Positions 8,962 through 17,798 of a stretch of DNA of 64,000 nt are shown here, piece by piece. Below the pieces are notes generated by a model that made no database searches, had not been told where the DNA came from, and saw nothing but the letters and a program-made list of their open reading frames with translations. The stretch's first letter is position 1. Each line of letters begins with the position of its first letter. Made by a program: the position numbers and the translations under genes. Source of the DNA: Ochrobactrum sp. CGA5 (GTDB lineage: Bacteria > Pseudomonadota > Alphaproteobacteria > Rhizobiales > Rhizobiaceae). The stretch spans positions 248,001 through 312,000 of the forward strand of contig NZ_VCIG01000042.1 of assembly GCF_006345815.1 (NCBI RefSeq), in the 5' to 3' direction.

Positions 8962-9768
8962 TCAACCCTTGCCAACCAACAGCCGGTCGAGACCGAACAG
9001 ACGATCAATGATAATCATGCTCACGGTGGCAACGAGGATCATCAGGGCCGAAACCGCCGCCATCATCGGGTCGATGGACTCGCTGGCATACATATACATG
9101 CGGACCGGCAACGTGACCGTCGAGGGCGACGTGACGAAGATCGACATCGTCAGCTCATCGAAGGAGTTGATAAAGGCAAGCAGCCAGCCACCCGACAGAC
9201 CGGGCAAGAGCAATGGCAGGGTGATGCGGCGGAACACGGTCCATTCACCCGCGCCCAGCGTGCGCGCCGCATTTTCCGCATTGCGATCCATGCTGCCCAG
9301 CGAAGCAAGGATAAGGCGCAGCGCATAGGGCGTGACAACAATCGAATGCGCCGCGACCAGCCAGACGAAGGAGCCAGTGAAGCCCATTAGTGAGAACAGG
9401 CGCAGGAATGCAACGCCCAGCACCAGATGCGGAATGATGAGCGGTGACAGGAAAAGTGCGTTCAGCGCATCGCGGCCACGGAAACTATATTGGGCAATCG
9501 CGAGCCCCGACGGCACGGCCAGAAGCGTCGAAATCGTCGCCGAGAAGAAGGCGAGCTGCACGCTGTTATAGAACGAGGTCATGAAATCATTGTGCGCAAA
9601 CACGGCCTCGAACCAGCGCAGCGACAAGCCCGCATTGGGGCCGCTCCACGGCATGGTCAATGTGTTTTCCGGCGTGAAGGCCACCAGACACACCACAACC
9701 ATCGGCGCCAGCATGAAGATGACGATCAGCGTGTGGAAGAAAAGGGCAAAAGGACCGTTCTTGACCAT
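8962..9768 (-). CDS. ABC permease, PotC-type
   Basis: 268 residues from the ATG at 9766-9768; the longer frame to 9822 overlaps the previous permease and is less likely. Six membrane segments are visible, and the EAA loop reads ENAARTLGAGEWTVFRRITLPLLLPG, which docks on the ATPase. Polyamine-type family; with the partner permease at 9773-10663 it forms the inner-membrane channel for the binding protein at 5061-6116. Confidence 0.87.
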   Translation of the reverse strand: MVKNGPFALFFHTLIVIFMLAPMVVVCLVAFTPENTLTMPWSGPNAGLSLRWFEAVFAHNDFMTSFYNSVQLAFFSATISTLLAVPSGLAIAQYSFRGRDALNALFLSPLIIPHLVLGVAFLRLFSLMGFTGSFVWLVAAHSIVVTPYALRLILASLGSMDRNAENAARTLGAGEWTVFRRITLPLLLPGLSGGWLLAFINSFDELTMSIFVTSPSTVTLPVRMYMYASESIDPMMAAVSALMILVATVSMIIIDRLFGLDRLLVGKG

Positions 9769-9772
9769 GGCT

Positions 9773-10663
9773 CTATCCCAGCTTCTTCTTGGCCTGCCCT
9801 TCGAGCAGACGATTATAGGCAATCATGATGGCGAGATTGGCGACCAGAACGATGATGGCGATGGCAGCGCCCAGCGGCCAGTTCAGTTCAATCAGAAACT
9901 CGTCATAGACAACGGTGGCCGCCATCTTGAGGCGACGTCCACCGAGCAGACCCGGAATGGCAAAGGAGCTGGCCGAAAGCGCAAAGACGATGAGGCTGCC
10001 GGACAGGATGCCAAGCACTGCCTGCGGAAACACCACGCGGCGAAGTGCTGTCAGGCGCGATGCGCCGAGTGTCAGCGCTGCAGCTTCCACCGACGGATCG
10101 AGTTTTTGCAGCACGGTCCAGACCGGGATCACCATGAATGGCAGCATGATATGCACCAGACCGATGACAATCGCCGTTTCGCTGTAAAGGATTTGCGTTG
10201 TCGGCAGTCCCACCATGTCGAGCGCGCTGTTCACGAGGCCATTGCGGCCCAACAACATGCTCCAGCCAAATGTGCGGACCACGACCGAAACCAGAAGCGG
10301 GCCGATGATGACCAGCAGAAAGATCGAACGCCATGGCTTGCGCATGTTTGACAAAATATAAGCTTCCGGCACGCCAATCAGCACCGTAATGACGGTTGTG
10401 ATCAGCGCCAGCTTCAACGTTCGCCAGAAGATCGAGAGATAATAGGGGTCTTTCAGAACCTGCACATAATTGGCAAGCGAGTAGACGTTCTCGATACCCT
10501 TGTCATAGCTGTAGCTGTTGAAGGAAAGCAGCACGGTAAGGCCGAGCGGCAGCAGCACCAGTGCGAAAAACAAAAGCGTCGATGGCCCAACCAGAAAAAG
10601 CGGGGTCAGATCGCGCCGTTGCTTTGGCGCGGCGGAAGTATCCTGTGAGGTGACGGCCGACAT
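9773..10663 (-). CDS. ABC permease, PotB-type
   Basis: 296 residues from the ATG at 10661-10663, 2 nt after the ATPase stop; the in-frame upstream Met at 10696 lies inside the ATPase gene. A cytoplasmic N-terminal tail rich in charged residues precedes six membrane segments; the EAA loop is EAAALTLGASRLTALRRVVFPQ. Partner of the adjacent PotC-type permease. Confidence 0.87.
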   Translation of the reverse strand: MSAVTSQDTSAAPKQRRDLTPLFLVGPSTLLFFALVLLPLGLTVLLSFNSYSYDKGIENVYSLANYVQVLKDPYYLSIFWRTLKLALITTVITVLIGVPEAYILSNMRKPWRSIFLLVIIGPLLVSVVVRTFGWSMLLGRNGLVNSALDMVGLPTTQILYSETAIVIGLVHIMLPFMVIPVWTVLQKLDPSVEAAALTLGASRLTALRRVVFPQAVLGILSGSLIVFALSASSFAIPGLLGGRRLKMAATVVYDEFLIELNWPLGAAIAIIVLVANLAIMIAYNRLLEGQAKKKLG

Positions 10664-10665
10664 GC

Positions 10666-11712
10666 TCAGTTCACCCCTGCCGTGAGGATGCGGCAATCCT
10701 CATGGTTCCAGCTCAGTCCGACCGCCGTGCCTTCCGATGGGGGCGGGTTGCCGAGATTGGGCAGGGCGACGGAAAGCTGGCCCGCAGGCGTTGTCACGCC
10801 CAGCAGCCACTGCGCACCCATAAAATATCGCGTCGTCACTTCTCCGGCGATATGCCCCTCACCCGCTGCCACGAGCTGCACCTTTTCGGGACGGATAAAG
10901 ACGGACAGCTCACCGGAAACCTGTTTGCCATTTGCAGGGAATCGGATCGGGGTTTCGGCCAGCGCGATCATATCCCCTTCGGCGCGCGCCTTGAGGAAAT
11001 TCGACTTGCCAACGAAGTTGGAAATGAAATGGTTATGCGGATGCTCATAGAGCTTGTAAGGGGCATCGACCTGCGTGATGACGCCCTTTTCCATAACGAC
11101 GATGCGGTCGCTGATCGAGAGCGCTTCGGCCTGGTCATGCGTGACCATGATGGTGGTGATACCAACTGTGCGCTGAATGCGGCGCAGTTCAAACTGCATT
11201 TCTTCGCGCAACTGTGCATCGAGATTGGAAAGCGGCTCATCGAGCAACAGAACCGGCGGATTGATAACCAGCGCACGGGCAATGGCTACACGTTGACGCT
11301 GGCCGCCTGACATTTCACGCGGGTAACGATCGGCAAGCGCGCCCAGATGCACCAGCTCCAGCACGTCGCGAACACGCTTTTCGCGCTCTGCCCTGGAAAC
11401 ATTGCGCATTTCGAGGCCGAAGCTCACATTCTGCGCGACCGTCATATGCGGAAACAGCGCATAGCTTTGGAAGACGACGCCGAGTTCGCGCTTGGCTGGC
11501 GCAAGGCGCGTTATTTCACGGCCGTCGAGCGTGATGGAACCTGCCGTCGGCGTCACCAGACCGGCGATCATCTGCAAGGTCGTCGTCTTGCCACAGCCCG
11601 AAGGGCCGAGAAGCGAAATGAACTCGCCCTTTTCAATCGCCAAGTTGAAATTGTCGACGGCCGCGAACTTGCCGTAGTGGCGGGAAATTCCGGTCAGGGT
11701 CAAAAAGCTCAT
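10666..11712 (-). CDS. ABC importer ATPase, PotA-type
   Basis: 348 residues. Walker A GPSGCGKTT (about 37-45), Q-loop VVFQSYALFPHMTV, signature [15 protein letters not shown], Walker B VLLLDEPLSNLD, and a C-terminal TOBE-like regulatory domain from about 240 onward with the IRPEKVQLV motif. It energises import by the two downstream permeases. A good ribosome site (GGGAGACG) precedes the ATG. It is the first gene of the operon, so the operon promoter lies in 11713-12076. Confidence 0.9.
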   Translation of the reverse strand: MSFLTLTGISRHYGKFAAVDNFNLAIEKGEFISLLGPSGCGKTTTLQMIAGLVTPTAGSITLDGREITRLAPAKRELGVVFQSYALFPHMTVAQNVSFGLEMRNVSRAEREKRVRDVLELVHLGALADRYPREMSGGQRQRVAIARALVINPPVLLLDEPLSNLDAQLREEMQFELRRIQRTVGITTIMVTHDQAEALSISDRIVVMEKGVITQVDAPYKLYEHPHNHFISNFVGKSNFLKARAEGDMIALAETPIRFPANGKQVSGELSVFIRPEKVQLVAAGEGHIAGEVTTRYFMGAQWLLGVTTPAGQLSVALPNLGNPPPSEGTAVGLSWNHEDCRILTAGVN

Positions 11713-12007
11713 TTCGTCTCCCTCTCGGCATGACTTCCGCAGAATTGTGCGGGGGAGCGGAAGCGCCGTGATGTTGTCTCACGTCGCCTCTTCGTCGGGC
11801 TGGCTGGCGGGAGCGGCTTGATCGCGCCTTTAAGCGCTGACCTGACTTGTCCGTTTGAACGCATGACTGCCCAGCCGCCTACGCAGCCGCAGCGTTCCCC
11901 TTGATTACAAGTAAAACCGCCGATCCGCTTGCTGGCGCTTTTCCAGTGCCTTGCCGGACCTTCCCATTGGCGACAGTTTTAGATGGCGGAAAAATCCGTA
12001 TGAATGC
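11713..12007. promoter_or_regulatory. Divergent intergenic region between ABC operon and IclR gene
   Basis: About 300 bases of mostly GC-rich sequence without a credible ORF, turning abruptly AT-rich from about 11995. It should contain the promoter of the minus-strand ABC/dehydrogenase operon. Nothing else is recognised. Confidence 0.5.
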
Positions 12008-12069
12008 AAATTATAATTTTCAAATTTGGAAGAAATTATATATTTCTTTCATAATACAAAATTTGGAAG
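12008..12069. promoter_or_regulatory. AT-rich island with palindrome and repeated 11-mer, candidate IclR operator
   Basis: AAATTATAATTT at 12008-12019 is a perfect 12-bp palindrome. The 11-mer AAATTTGGAAG occurs twice in direct orientation at 12022-12032 and 12059-12069 (37-nt period); the second copy also serves as the ribosome site of the IclR gene. Position and symmetry fit autoregulation by the IclR protein, but binding is inference. Confidence 0.4.
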
Positions 12070-12076
12070 CAATTTT

Positions 12077-12907
12077 ATGGGTGATACATCTGAGAATTCG
12101 AAATCCGGTGCCGCGCTTAACTCAAGTCTTGTCAAGGCCATCCATATTCTGAAAGGTCTCGCTGCCAGTGCGGATGATGGCGTGCGGCTTATCGATCTGG
12201 CGCGGGACCTCGAACTCAGCCAGCCATCGGCGCATCGCTTGCTGAAGACGCTGATTGCGGAAAACCTTGTTGAACAGCTTCCCGACAAGAAGGCCTACCG
12301 CCTCTCGCTGGAGTTTTTTGCAATCGCCGCGCAGGCACGTCTGCGCGACGGCATATTAAGCATAGCACGCCCGTCGCTGCTCCGGCTTTCGAGCACGTTC
12401 AACGATACGGTCTTCCTGCTTGTGCGCAGCAACTTCGATGCAGTCTGCCTCGACCGTGTGGAAGGGCCGTTTCCGATCCGCTCCTTCACTGGCGATATTG
12501 GCGGCAAGGTGCCGCTCGGTATCGGTCAGGGCAGCCTCGCCATCCTGGCCTTCCTGCCGGAGGAAGAGCGAGAAGCGATTATTCGTTTCAACATGCCCCG
12601 CATTCTGGACAAGTCCGCCGTGGACGAGGTTGACCTGCGTATCATGATCGAGGAAGTACGCAAAACAGGTGTCGCAACCTTCAACTTCAACATGATCGAC
12701 GGCATGGCAGGTCTTGGCGTGCCTGTGCTCAACCGCGACGGTGAAGCCGTAGCAGCACTCAGCATCGGTACTCTTGCCGCGCGCCTGACCGAAAAGCGCC
12801 AGCAGACGGTCACGGAGCTTCTACGCAAGGAAGCCGCGATCATCTCGCAAAAGCTTAATCCGTTCGACCCGACGCTGCGGCACCCCAATCAAGCTTTGTT
12901 GAAATAA
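12077..12907 (+). CDS. IclR-family transcriptional regulator
   Basis: 276 residues from the ATG at 12077, preceded by GGAAG at good spacing; a TTG-initiated extension from 12026 is unlikely. An N-terminal winged helix-turn-helix (LVKAIHILKGLAA, then LIDLARDLELSQPSAHRLLKTLI) is followed by the IclR effector domain with the VFLLVRSNFDAVCLDRVEG and GVPVLNRDGEAVAALSIGTL segments. It is divergent from the ABC/dehydrogenase operon and upstream of the nucleoside operon; it could control either. Typical IclR proteins bind a small catabolite and act as repressors or activators. Confidence 0.88.
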   Translation: MGDTSENSKSGAALNSSLVKAIHILKGLAASADDGVRLIDLARDLELSQPSAHRLLKTLIAENLVEQLPDKKAYRLSLEFFAIAAQARLRDGILSIARPSLLRLSSTFNDTVFLLVRSNFDAVCLDRVEGPFPIRSFTGDIGGKVPLGIGQGSLAILAFLPEEEREAIIRFNMPRILDKSAVDEVDLRIMIEEVRKTGVATFNFNMIDGMAGLGVPVLNRDGEAVAALSIGTLAARLTEKRQQTVTELLRKEAAIISQKLNPFDPTLRHPNQALLK

Positions 12908-13094
12908 ACGAAAGCTTTAGCAACGTTCCACGCAACAGACTTGCTTTGTCCACAGCGGGCAAAAAGTTTGGCGATTGACTCACACACGTCGTCAGCGTTT
13001 GATCGTTCTTCAGGTGTGGGGGTTCTGTGGGCGGAGGCAAATTATCCAAAGCAGAAAATCCATCTCTATAACGCTACACTATTGGAGTTCTGTT

Positions 13095-14201
13095 GTGATC
13101 AAATCCACCAGACGGGGAATAATCCACCTTGCCTTTGCCCTTGCCGCATCGACGGCGATGGGCACGTTCGCCACCACAGCCGCGCAAGCCCAGGACAAGA
13201 TCCTGCTCATCATCAATGGCGCGCTCGGCGACAAGTCGTTCTTCGACAGCGCCGCCAAGGGCATGAAGATGATCAAGGACAAGTATGGTGACGACGTCGA
13301 GACCAAGATTCTCGAAATCGGCGACGACCCGACCAAATGGGAGCCGGTGTTCCTCGATGCGTCCGAGCAGGACTGGGACCTGATCATCGGCGGCACCTAC
13401 CAGATGTCGGAAACCGTTGGTTCCGTTGCCCAGCAATATCCAGACAAGAAGTACATCCTCTATGATGCAAGCGTGCCTTATGAAGAAGGCGGCTACGACA
13501 ATGTCTATTCCATCCAGTACAAACAGAACGAAGGTTCCTATCTCGGCGGCATGCTGGCGGCTTCGCTGCTGAAGGAAGGCAAGCTCGGCGATACCGGCAA
13601 GAATCTTGGCTTCCTCGGCGGCATGGACATTCCAGTCATCAACGACTTCCTCGTCGGCTATATTGCCGGTGCGCAGTCCGTGATGCCTGATGCCAAGATC
13701 GCCATTTCCTATGCCGGTTCCTTCATGGATGCCGCAAAGGGCAAGGAACTGGGTCTCGCACAGTATCGTTCCGACGTTTCGCTCGGCTTTGTCGTCGCCT
13801 CGCAGACCGGCCTCGGCCAGCTTTCGGCTGCCAAGGAGACCGGCAAATATGTTCTCGGCGTTGATTCCGATCAGGAAGCGATCTTCAAGGACAGCGATCC
13901 GGCCATGGCCAAGCAGGTTGTCAGTTCCGTTCTGAAGAACGTTGATGTGAGCCTGCTGCAAGCCTATGAACGTTTCAAGGCAGGCGACCTTCCGTTCGGC
14001 AAGGCCGAAGCACTTGGCCTTAAGGAAGGCGCAGTCGGCATTGTACAGGACGGCAACATGGCTTCCATGGCCACACAGGAAATGAAGGACGCCATCAAGA
14101 AGGCTTCCGACGAGATTTCCGAGGGCAAGATCACGGTTCCGACCGCGTTCGGCATGAGCACCGAGGATCTCAACGCGATCCGCAACAAGGTTCGTCCCTG
14201 A
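13095..14201 (+). CDS. BMP-family ABC importer binding protein (purine nucleoside type)
   Basis: 368 residues from the GTG at 13095, chosen because TGGAG at 13083-13087 is well spaced and the product then starts with a signal peptide (VIKSTRRGIIHLAFALAAS, cleaved near AQA-QDK). The mature part matches the BMP/PnrA family: LLIINGALGDKSFFDSA, IIGGTYQMSETVG and YLGGMLAASLLKEG. Members bind nucleosides or related ligands in the periplasm. The gene heads an operon with the ATPase 2 nt downstream, two permeases and two hydrolases acting on N-glycosides, so a nucleoside ligand is strongly suggested. Confidence 0.88.
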   Translation: MIKSTRRGIIHLAFALAASTAMGTFATTAAQAQDKILLIINGALGDKSFFDSAAKGMKMIKDKYGDDVETKILEIGDDPTKWEPVFLDASEQDWDLIIGGTYQMSETVGSVAQQYPDKKYILYDASVPYEEGGYDNVYSIQYKQNEGSYLGGMLAASLLKEGKLGDTGKNLGFLGGMDIPVINDFLVGYIAGAQSVMPDAKIAISYAGSFMDAAKGKELGLAQYRSDVSLGFVVASQTGLGQLSAAKETGKYVLGVDSDQEAIFKDSDPAMAKQVVSSVLKNVDVSLLQAYERFKAGDLPFGKAEALGLKEGAVGIVQDGNMASMATQEMKDAIKKASDEISEGKITVPTAFGMSTEDLNAIRNKVRP

Positions 14202-14203
14202 TC

Positions 14204-15781
14204 GTGGAAAAACAAGCTGAAAATATCGAAGGCGGCGATGCTATCGTCGCCTTCCGCCCAATCGTCGCCTTCCGCGATGTGAGCAAGGTTTATCCGAACG
14301 GCACGCAGGCGCTTCGCGACGTGTCGTTTTCGATCCGCGCCGGTTCAATCCACGCCATTTGCGGCGAGAACGGCGCAGGCAAATCCACGCTCATGAAAAT
14401 CCTGTTCGGCATCGAAAATGCCACGGCAGGCGAAATCATCGTCGATGGGCAGCATATCGCGTCCTGGTCACCCGAAGATGCCGCGGCACAAGGCATCGGC
14501 ATGGTGCACCAGCATTTCTCGCTTGTGCCGACCCTGACGGTTACAGAAAACATTATTCTGGGTCATGAGCCTGTGAAGGCCGGGTTGATTGACCGTGTCA
14601 GCGCGCGTCAAATGGTCGAAGCGCTGATGCAGCAATATGATCTCCACGCCGACCCGGACGCGATCACGGGCGCGCTTTCCGTCGCCGCCCAGCAGAAGGT
14701 TGAAATCCTGAAAGCTCTGGCGCGCCGTACCCGGCTCCTGATCCTGGACGAGCCGACCGCCGTTCTCTCTCCGCCGGAGATCGAGGAACTGATGCGCAAG
14801 CTGAAGTCGCTCCGCGACGAAGGCATTACCATCCTCTTCATTTCCCACAAGCTGAACGAAGTGCGCGAACTGGCCGAAAGCGTGACCGTTTTGCGTGCCG
14901 GTGCCGTAGCGGGTACCGAAAAGCTTGCCGACGTACCGGACGATGCCATCATGCAGATGGTTATGGGCCATGCGGTCGACATTCCACAGCGCGCGCACAA
15001 GCACGGCGCAATGAAAACCGTTCTAGACATGAGGGGCGTCACCACCAAAGCAGCTGATCCGGCAGACCGCATCACGGATGTGAACCTGACCGTGGGCGCA
15101 GGCGAGATCGTCGGCGTCGCCGGTGTCGATGGCAGCGGCCAGCGCGGTCTCGTATCGGTATTGTCAGGTCTGGCCGAAGCAGCCAGCGGCACCATCACCC
15201 TCAACGGTGAGGATATGCTGCCCGCCGACACGGCAGGCTGGCGCAGACAAGGCCTCGCCTATCTGCCTGCCGATCGCTTTTCGCAAGGCGGCGCACCCGG
15301 CCTGTCGCTCGCAGAAAACGCGATAGCCGGAGCCGGATCGATTATCCCCGACAAGCAGATATTCTGGGGGCCGTTTCTGCGATGGAGCGCGATAAAGGCG
15401 CGTGTCAGCGGGATGATAAAGCAATATTCGGTGCGTGCAGGCGCCATTACCGAACGGCTGGATTCCCTTTCCGGCGGCAATGCGCAAAAGCTCATCGCTG
15501 CGCGCGAACTTGCCACCAATCCGAAATTCCTGATCGCCGACCAGCCGACACGTGGCATTGATGTTTCGGCGGCTGCCTTCCTGCACCGTCGTATCGACGA
15601 AGTGGCACAGGGCGGCTGCGCCGTACTGCTCGTCAGCGCCGATCTCGATGAATTGCTGCGCCTGAGCGACCGCATCGTGGTTCTCTTCAACGGGCGCATT
15701 GTCGCCGTTCTGGAAAACGGACCAGACATCACACCAGCGGTTCTCGGCCCGTATATGCTTGGCACGAGGAATGTTGCCTGA
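14204..15781 (+). CDS. ABC importer ATPase, tandem-domain (nucleoside/sugar type)
   Basis: 525 residues beginning with GTG at 14204. Two ATPase domains are fused. The first has Walker A GENGAGKST, an atypical signature LSVAAQQKVEILKAL and Walker B LLILDEPTAVL. The second has a degenerate P-loop GVDGSGQRG but an intact signature LSGGNAQKLIAARE and DQPTRGID. Degeneration of the second P-loop is normal for the RbsA/YufO group. It drives the importer formed by the permeases at 15781 and 16869. Confidence 0.9.
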   Translation: MEKQAENIEGGDAIVAFRPIVAFRDVSKVYPNGTQALRDVSFSIRAGSIHAICGENGAGKSTLMKILFGIENATAGEIIVDGQHIASWSPEDAAAQGIGMVHQHFSLVPTLTVTENIILGHEPVKAGLIDRVSARQMVEALMQQYDLHADPDAITGALSVAAQQKVEILKALARRTRLLILDEPTAVLSPPEIEELMRKLKSLRDEGITILFISHKLNEVRELAESVTVLRAGAVAGTEKLADVPDDAIMQMVMGHAVDIPQRAHKHGAMKTVLDMRGVTTKAADPADRITDVNLTVGAGEIVGVAGVDGSGQRGLVSVLSGLAEAASGTITLNGEDMLPADTAGWRRQGLAYLPADRFSQGGAPGLSLAENAIAGAGSIIPDKQIFWGPFLRWSAIKARVSGMIKQYSVRAGAITERLDSLSGGNAQKLIAARELATNPKFLIADQPTRGIDVSAAAFLHRRIDEVAQGGCAVLLVSADLDELLRLSDRIVVLFNGRIVAVLENGPDITPAVLGPYMLGTRNVA

Positions 15782-16872
15782 TGCGCAGACTTGTATCCTA
15801 TCTCATTCCCTTCTTCCTCACCGTGCTGGTGATCGCCATCATCATGGCCGTTCTTCTGGTGCCTCTGGCGCTGATGCAGGACGACCCCGCAGGAGTTCTC
15901 AGGACGTTTTTCCTCGGGCCATTCGGCAGTATTCGCCATATGGGAAATGTGGTGGAAGCGGCAACGCCCATCATGCTGACCGGGCTTGCGATAACTATCA
16001 TGTTCCGCTCCGGCCTGTTCAATCTGGGCGCAGAAAGCGGCTTCTTCCTTGGCGCGCTCGGCGCTGTGGCGGGGGCAGTTCTGCTCCCTTCGCTCGGCTG
16101 GTTCTCTCTGCCAGTGGCCATCCTGTGCGGCGCTGTGGCGGGCAGCTTCGCCTGCACCATTCCGGCAGCGCTGCGGCTACGGTTTGGCGCATCGGAAATG
16201 GTGACGTCGCTCGTCCTCAACTATGCCTTCCTGTTTTTCGGTCTGTTCGTCCTCAACTATGTCATCCGTGATCCCAATGCGGGCGGGATGATGTCGCTCA
16301 GGATTCCGCCGGAAGCCAAGCTGGACCGCCTGCTCGCCGGCACGCGCCTCAACAGCGGTTCGATCATTGCCATCCTGGCCTGTATCGCTGGCGGTATCTG
16401 GCTTTACTGGACGCGCTCAGGCCTCAATATTCGTATTGCAGGCTCAAGCCCGGGCTTTGCCAACCATCTTGGCCTCCCCCTGAAGGGCATCATCATGCGC
16501 GCGCAAATCGTTGGTGGTCTGGTCGCAGGCATGGCCGGTGCGCTCGAAGTTCTGGGCCTTCACGCCCGCTTTGCCTGGCTTGACCTGCCCGGCTATGGCT
16601 GGACCGGCCTCGTCGTCGCCATTCTGGCGCGTGAAAATCCGTTCCTGCTTATTCCATCCGCACTTTTCCTCGGTTTCGTACAGGTGGGCGGCGATCTTCT
16701 GGCCCGCAACATGAACATTCCGACGGAGGTGGTGGGACTTGTAACCGCTGCCATCATGGTGGGCGCGACAGCAAGCGTCATTCACAATCATCCGACCGTA
16801 TTGCGGCTGATCCGCAACCTTCGCAATCGCGAAGGAGAACAAGCGGGAGTGCAGACCGGAGTACAGGCATGA
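15781..16872 (+). CDS. ABC importer permease 1 (nucleoside type)
   Basis: 363 residues, eight to ten membrane segments, BPD_transp_2 family (YufP-like). Conserved GLAITIMFRSGLFNLGAESGFFLGA is the hallmark stretch of this family. ATG overlaps the ATPase stop (TGATG) and the end overlaps the next permease by ATGA, indicating translational coupling. Larger than its partner, as usual for permease 1 of BMP-type importers. Confidence 0.88.
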   Translation: MRRLVSYLIPFFLTVLVIAIIMAVLLVPLALMQDDPAGVLRTFFLGPFGSIRHMGNVVEAATPIMLTGLAITIMFRSGLFNLGAESGFFLGALGAVAGAVLLPSLGWFSLPVAILCGAVAGSFACTIPAALRLRFGASEMVTSLVLNYAFLFFGLFVLNYVIRDPNAGGMMSLRIPPEAKLDRLLAGTRLNSGSIIAILACIAGGIWLYWTRSGLNIRIAGSSPGFANHLGLPLKGIIMRAQIVGGLVAGMAGALEVLGLHARFAWLDLPGYGWTGLVVAILARENPFLLIPSALFLGFVQVGGDLLARNMNIPTEVVGLVTAAIMVGATASVIHNHPTVLRLIRNLRNREGEQAGVQTGVQA

Positions 16873-17765
16873 GCATGGTTCTCGCACAAATCCTCGATCC
16901 ATCCTTCATTGGCACCATCCTGCGTGTCGCCACACCGCTATTACTGGCAGCTCTCGGCGTGATGATTTCCGACCGCGCGGGCGTCCTCAATATCGGCATG
17001 GAAGGCATGATGCTGTCGGCAGCACTCATCGCCGTTCTGGCCAGTGCCGCAACTGGAAGCCCAGCTGTTGGCCTACTTGCAGCATTGATCGTCGGCGCGT
17101 TTCTCGGCTGGCTCATGTCTCTGTCTGTCAACAAGCTTGGCACCGACCTTATCATGACCGGCATCGCGCTCAACATTGCGGCTGCTGCGGCAACGACGCT
17201 CGGACTGTATCTTGCAACGGGAGACAAAGGTATGTCGGGCGCTTTGAAAAGCGGTGCGCTGCCAAGCCTTCCCGTGCCTTTCGTCGGCAATATCCACATA
17301 TTGACTTTTGCAGCCCTTCTCGCCGTTCCTGCCGTCAGCCTTCTCATGATGCGCACGCGCTTCGGCTTGCATCTGCGTGCGACCGGCGTTGATCCGAAAT
17401 CTGCACGTGCTGCCGGTATTCATACAGGCCGGGTGCAGATGATAGCGCTTGTCCTCTCCGGTCTCTTCGGCGGCGCAGCCGGTGCCTATCTGTCGCTTGG
17501 CTATGTCACATGGTTCGCCCAGAACATGACCGCAGGTCGCGGTTTCATCGCCATTGCGGCGGAAGTGATGGGGCAGGGAACAGCATGGGGAACGCTTGTG
17601 GCGAGCCTCGTTCTTGCAGCGGCGGAGTCTCTCGCCATTACGCTACAGAGCCTAGGACTGCCGTTCGAACTGATGCAGATGATCCCTTATCTCGTGCCAG
17701 TCGTCGTGCTAACGATCCACGCGGCGCGGCGACAGCGGCGCGCAAAGCAACTGAAAAACTCCTGA
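16869..17765 (+). CDS. ABC importer permease 2 (nucleoside type)
   Basis: 298 residues, BPD_transp_2 family (YufQ-like) with about eight membrane segments. The hallmark ISDRAGVLNIGMEGMMLSAAL is at about 37-57 and the cytoplasmic coupling helix region RFGLHLRATGVDPKSARAAG at about 158-177. Forms the channel with permease 1. Confidence 0.88.
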   Translation: MSMVLAQILDPSFIGTILRVATPLLLAALGVMISDRAGVLNIGMEGMMLSAALIAVLASAATGSPAVGLLAALIVGAFLGWLMSLSVNKLGTDLIMTGIALNIAAAAATTLGLYLATGDKGMSGALKSGALPSLPVPFVGNIHILTFAALLAVPAVSLLMMRTRFGLHLRATGVDPKSARAAGIHTGRVQMIALVLSGLFGGAAGAYLSLGYVTWFAQNMTAGRGFIAIAAEVMGQGTAWGTLVASLVLAAAESLAITLQSLGLPFELMQMIPYLVPVVVLTIHAARRQRRAKQLKNS

Positions 17766-17798
17766 AATGCATATCCAAAATATTGAAATGAGCATGAA

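Noticed and set aside
12908..13094. Possible purine riboswitch ahead of the nucleoside operon
   Set aside because: No conserved purine-riboswitch core or paired loops are visible; the leader is short and lacks a terminator/antiterminator.
13074..13961. 295-residue open frame on the minus strand
   Set aside because: Antisense to the BMP binding-protein gene, whose coding signal is clear.
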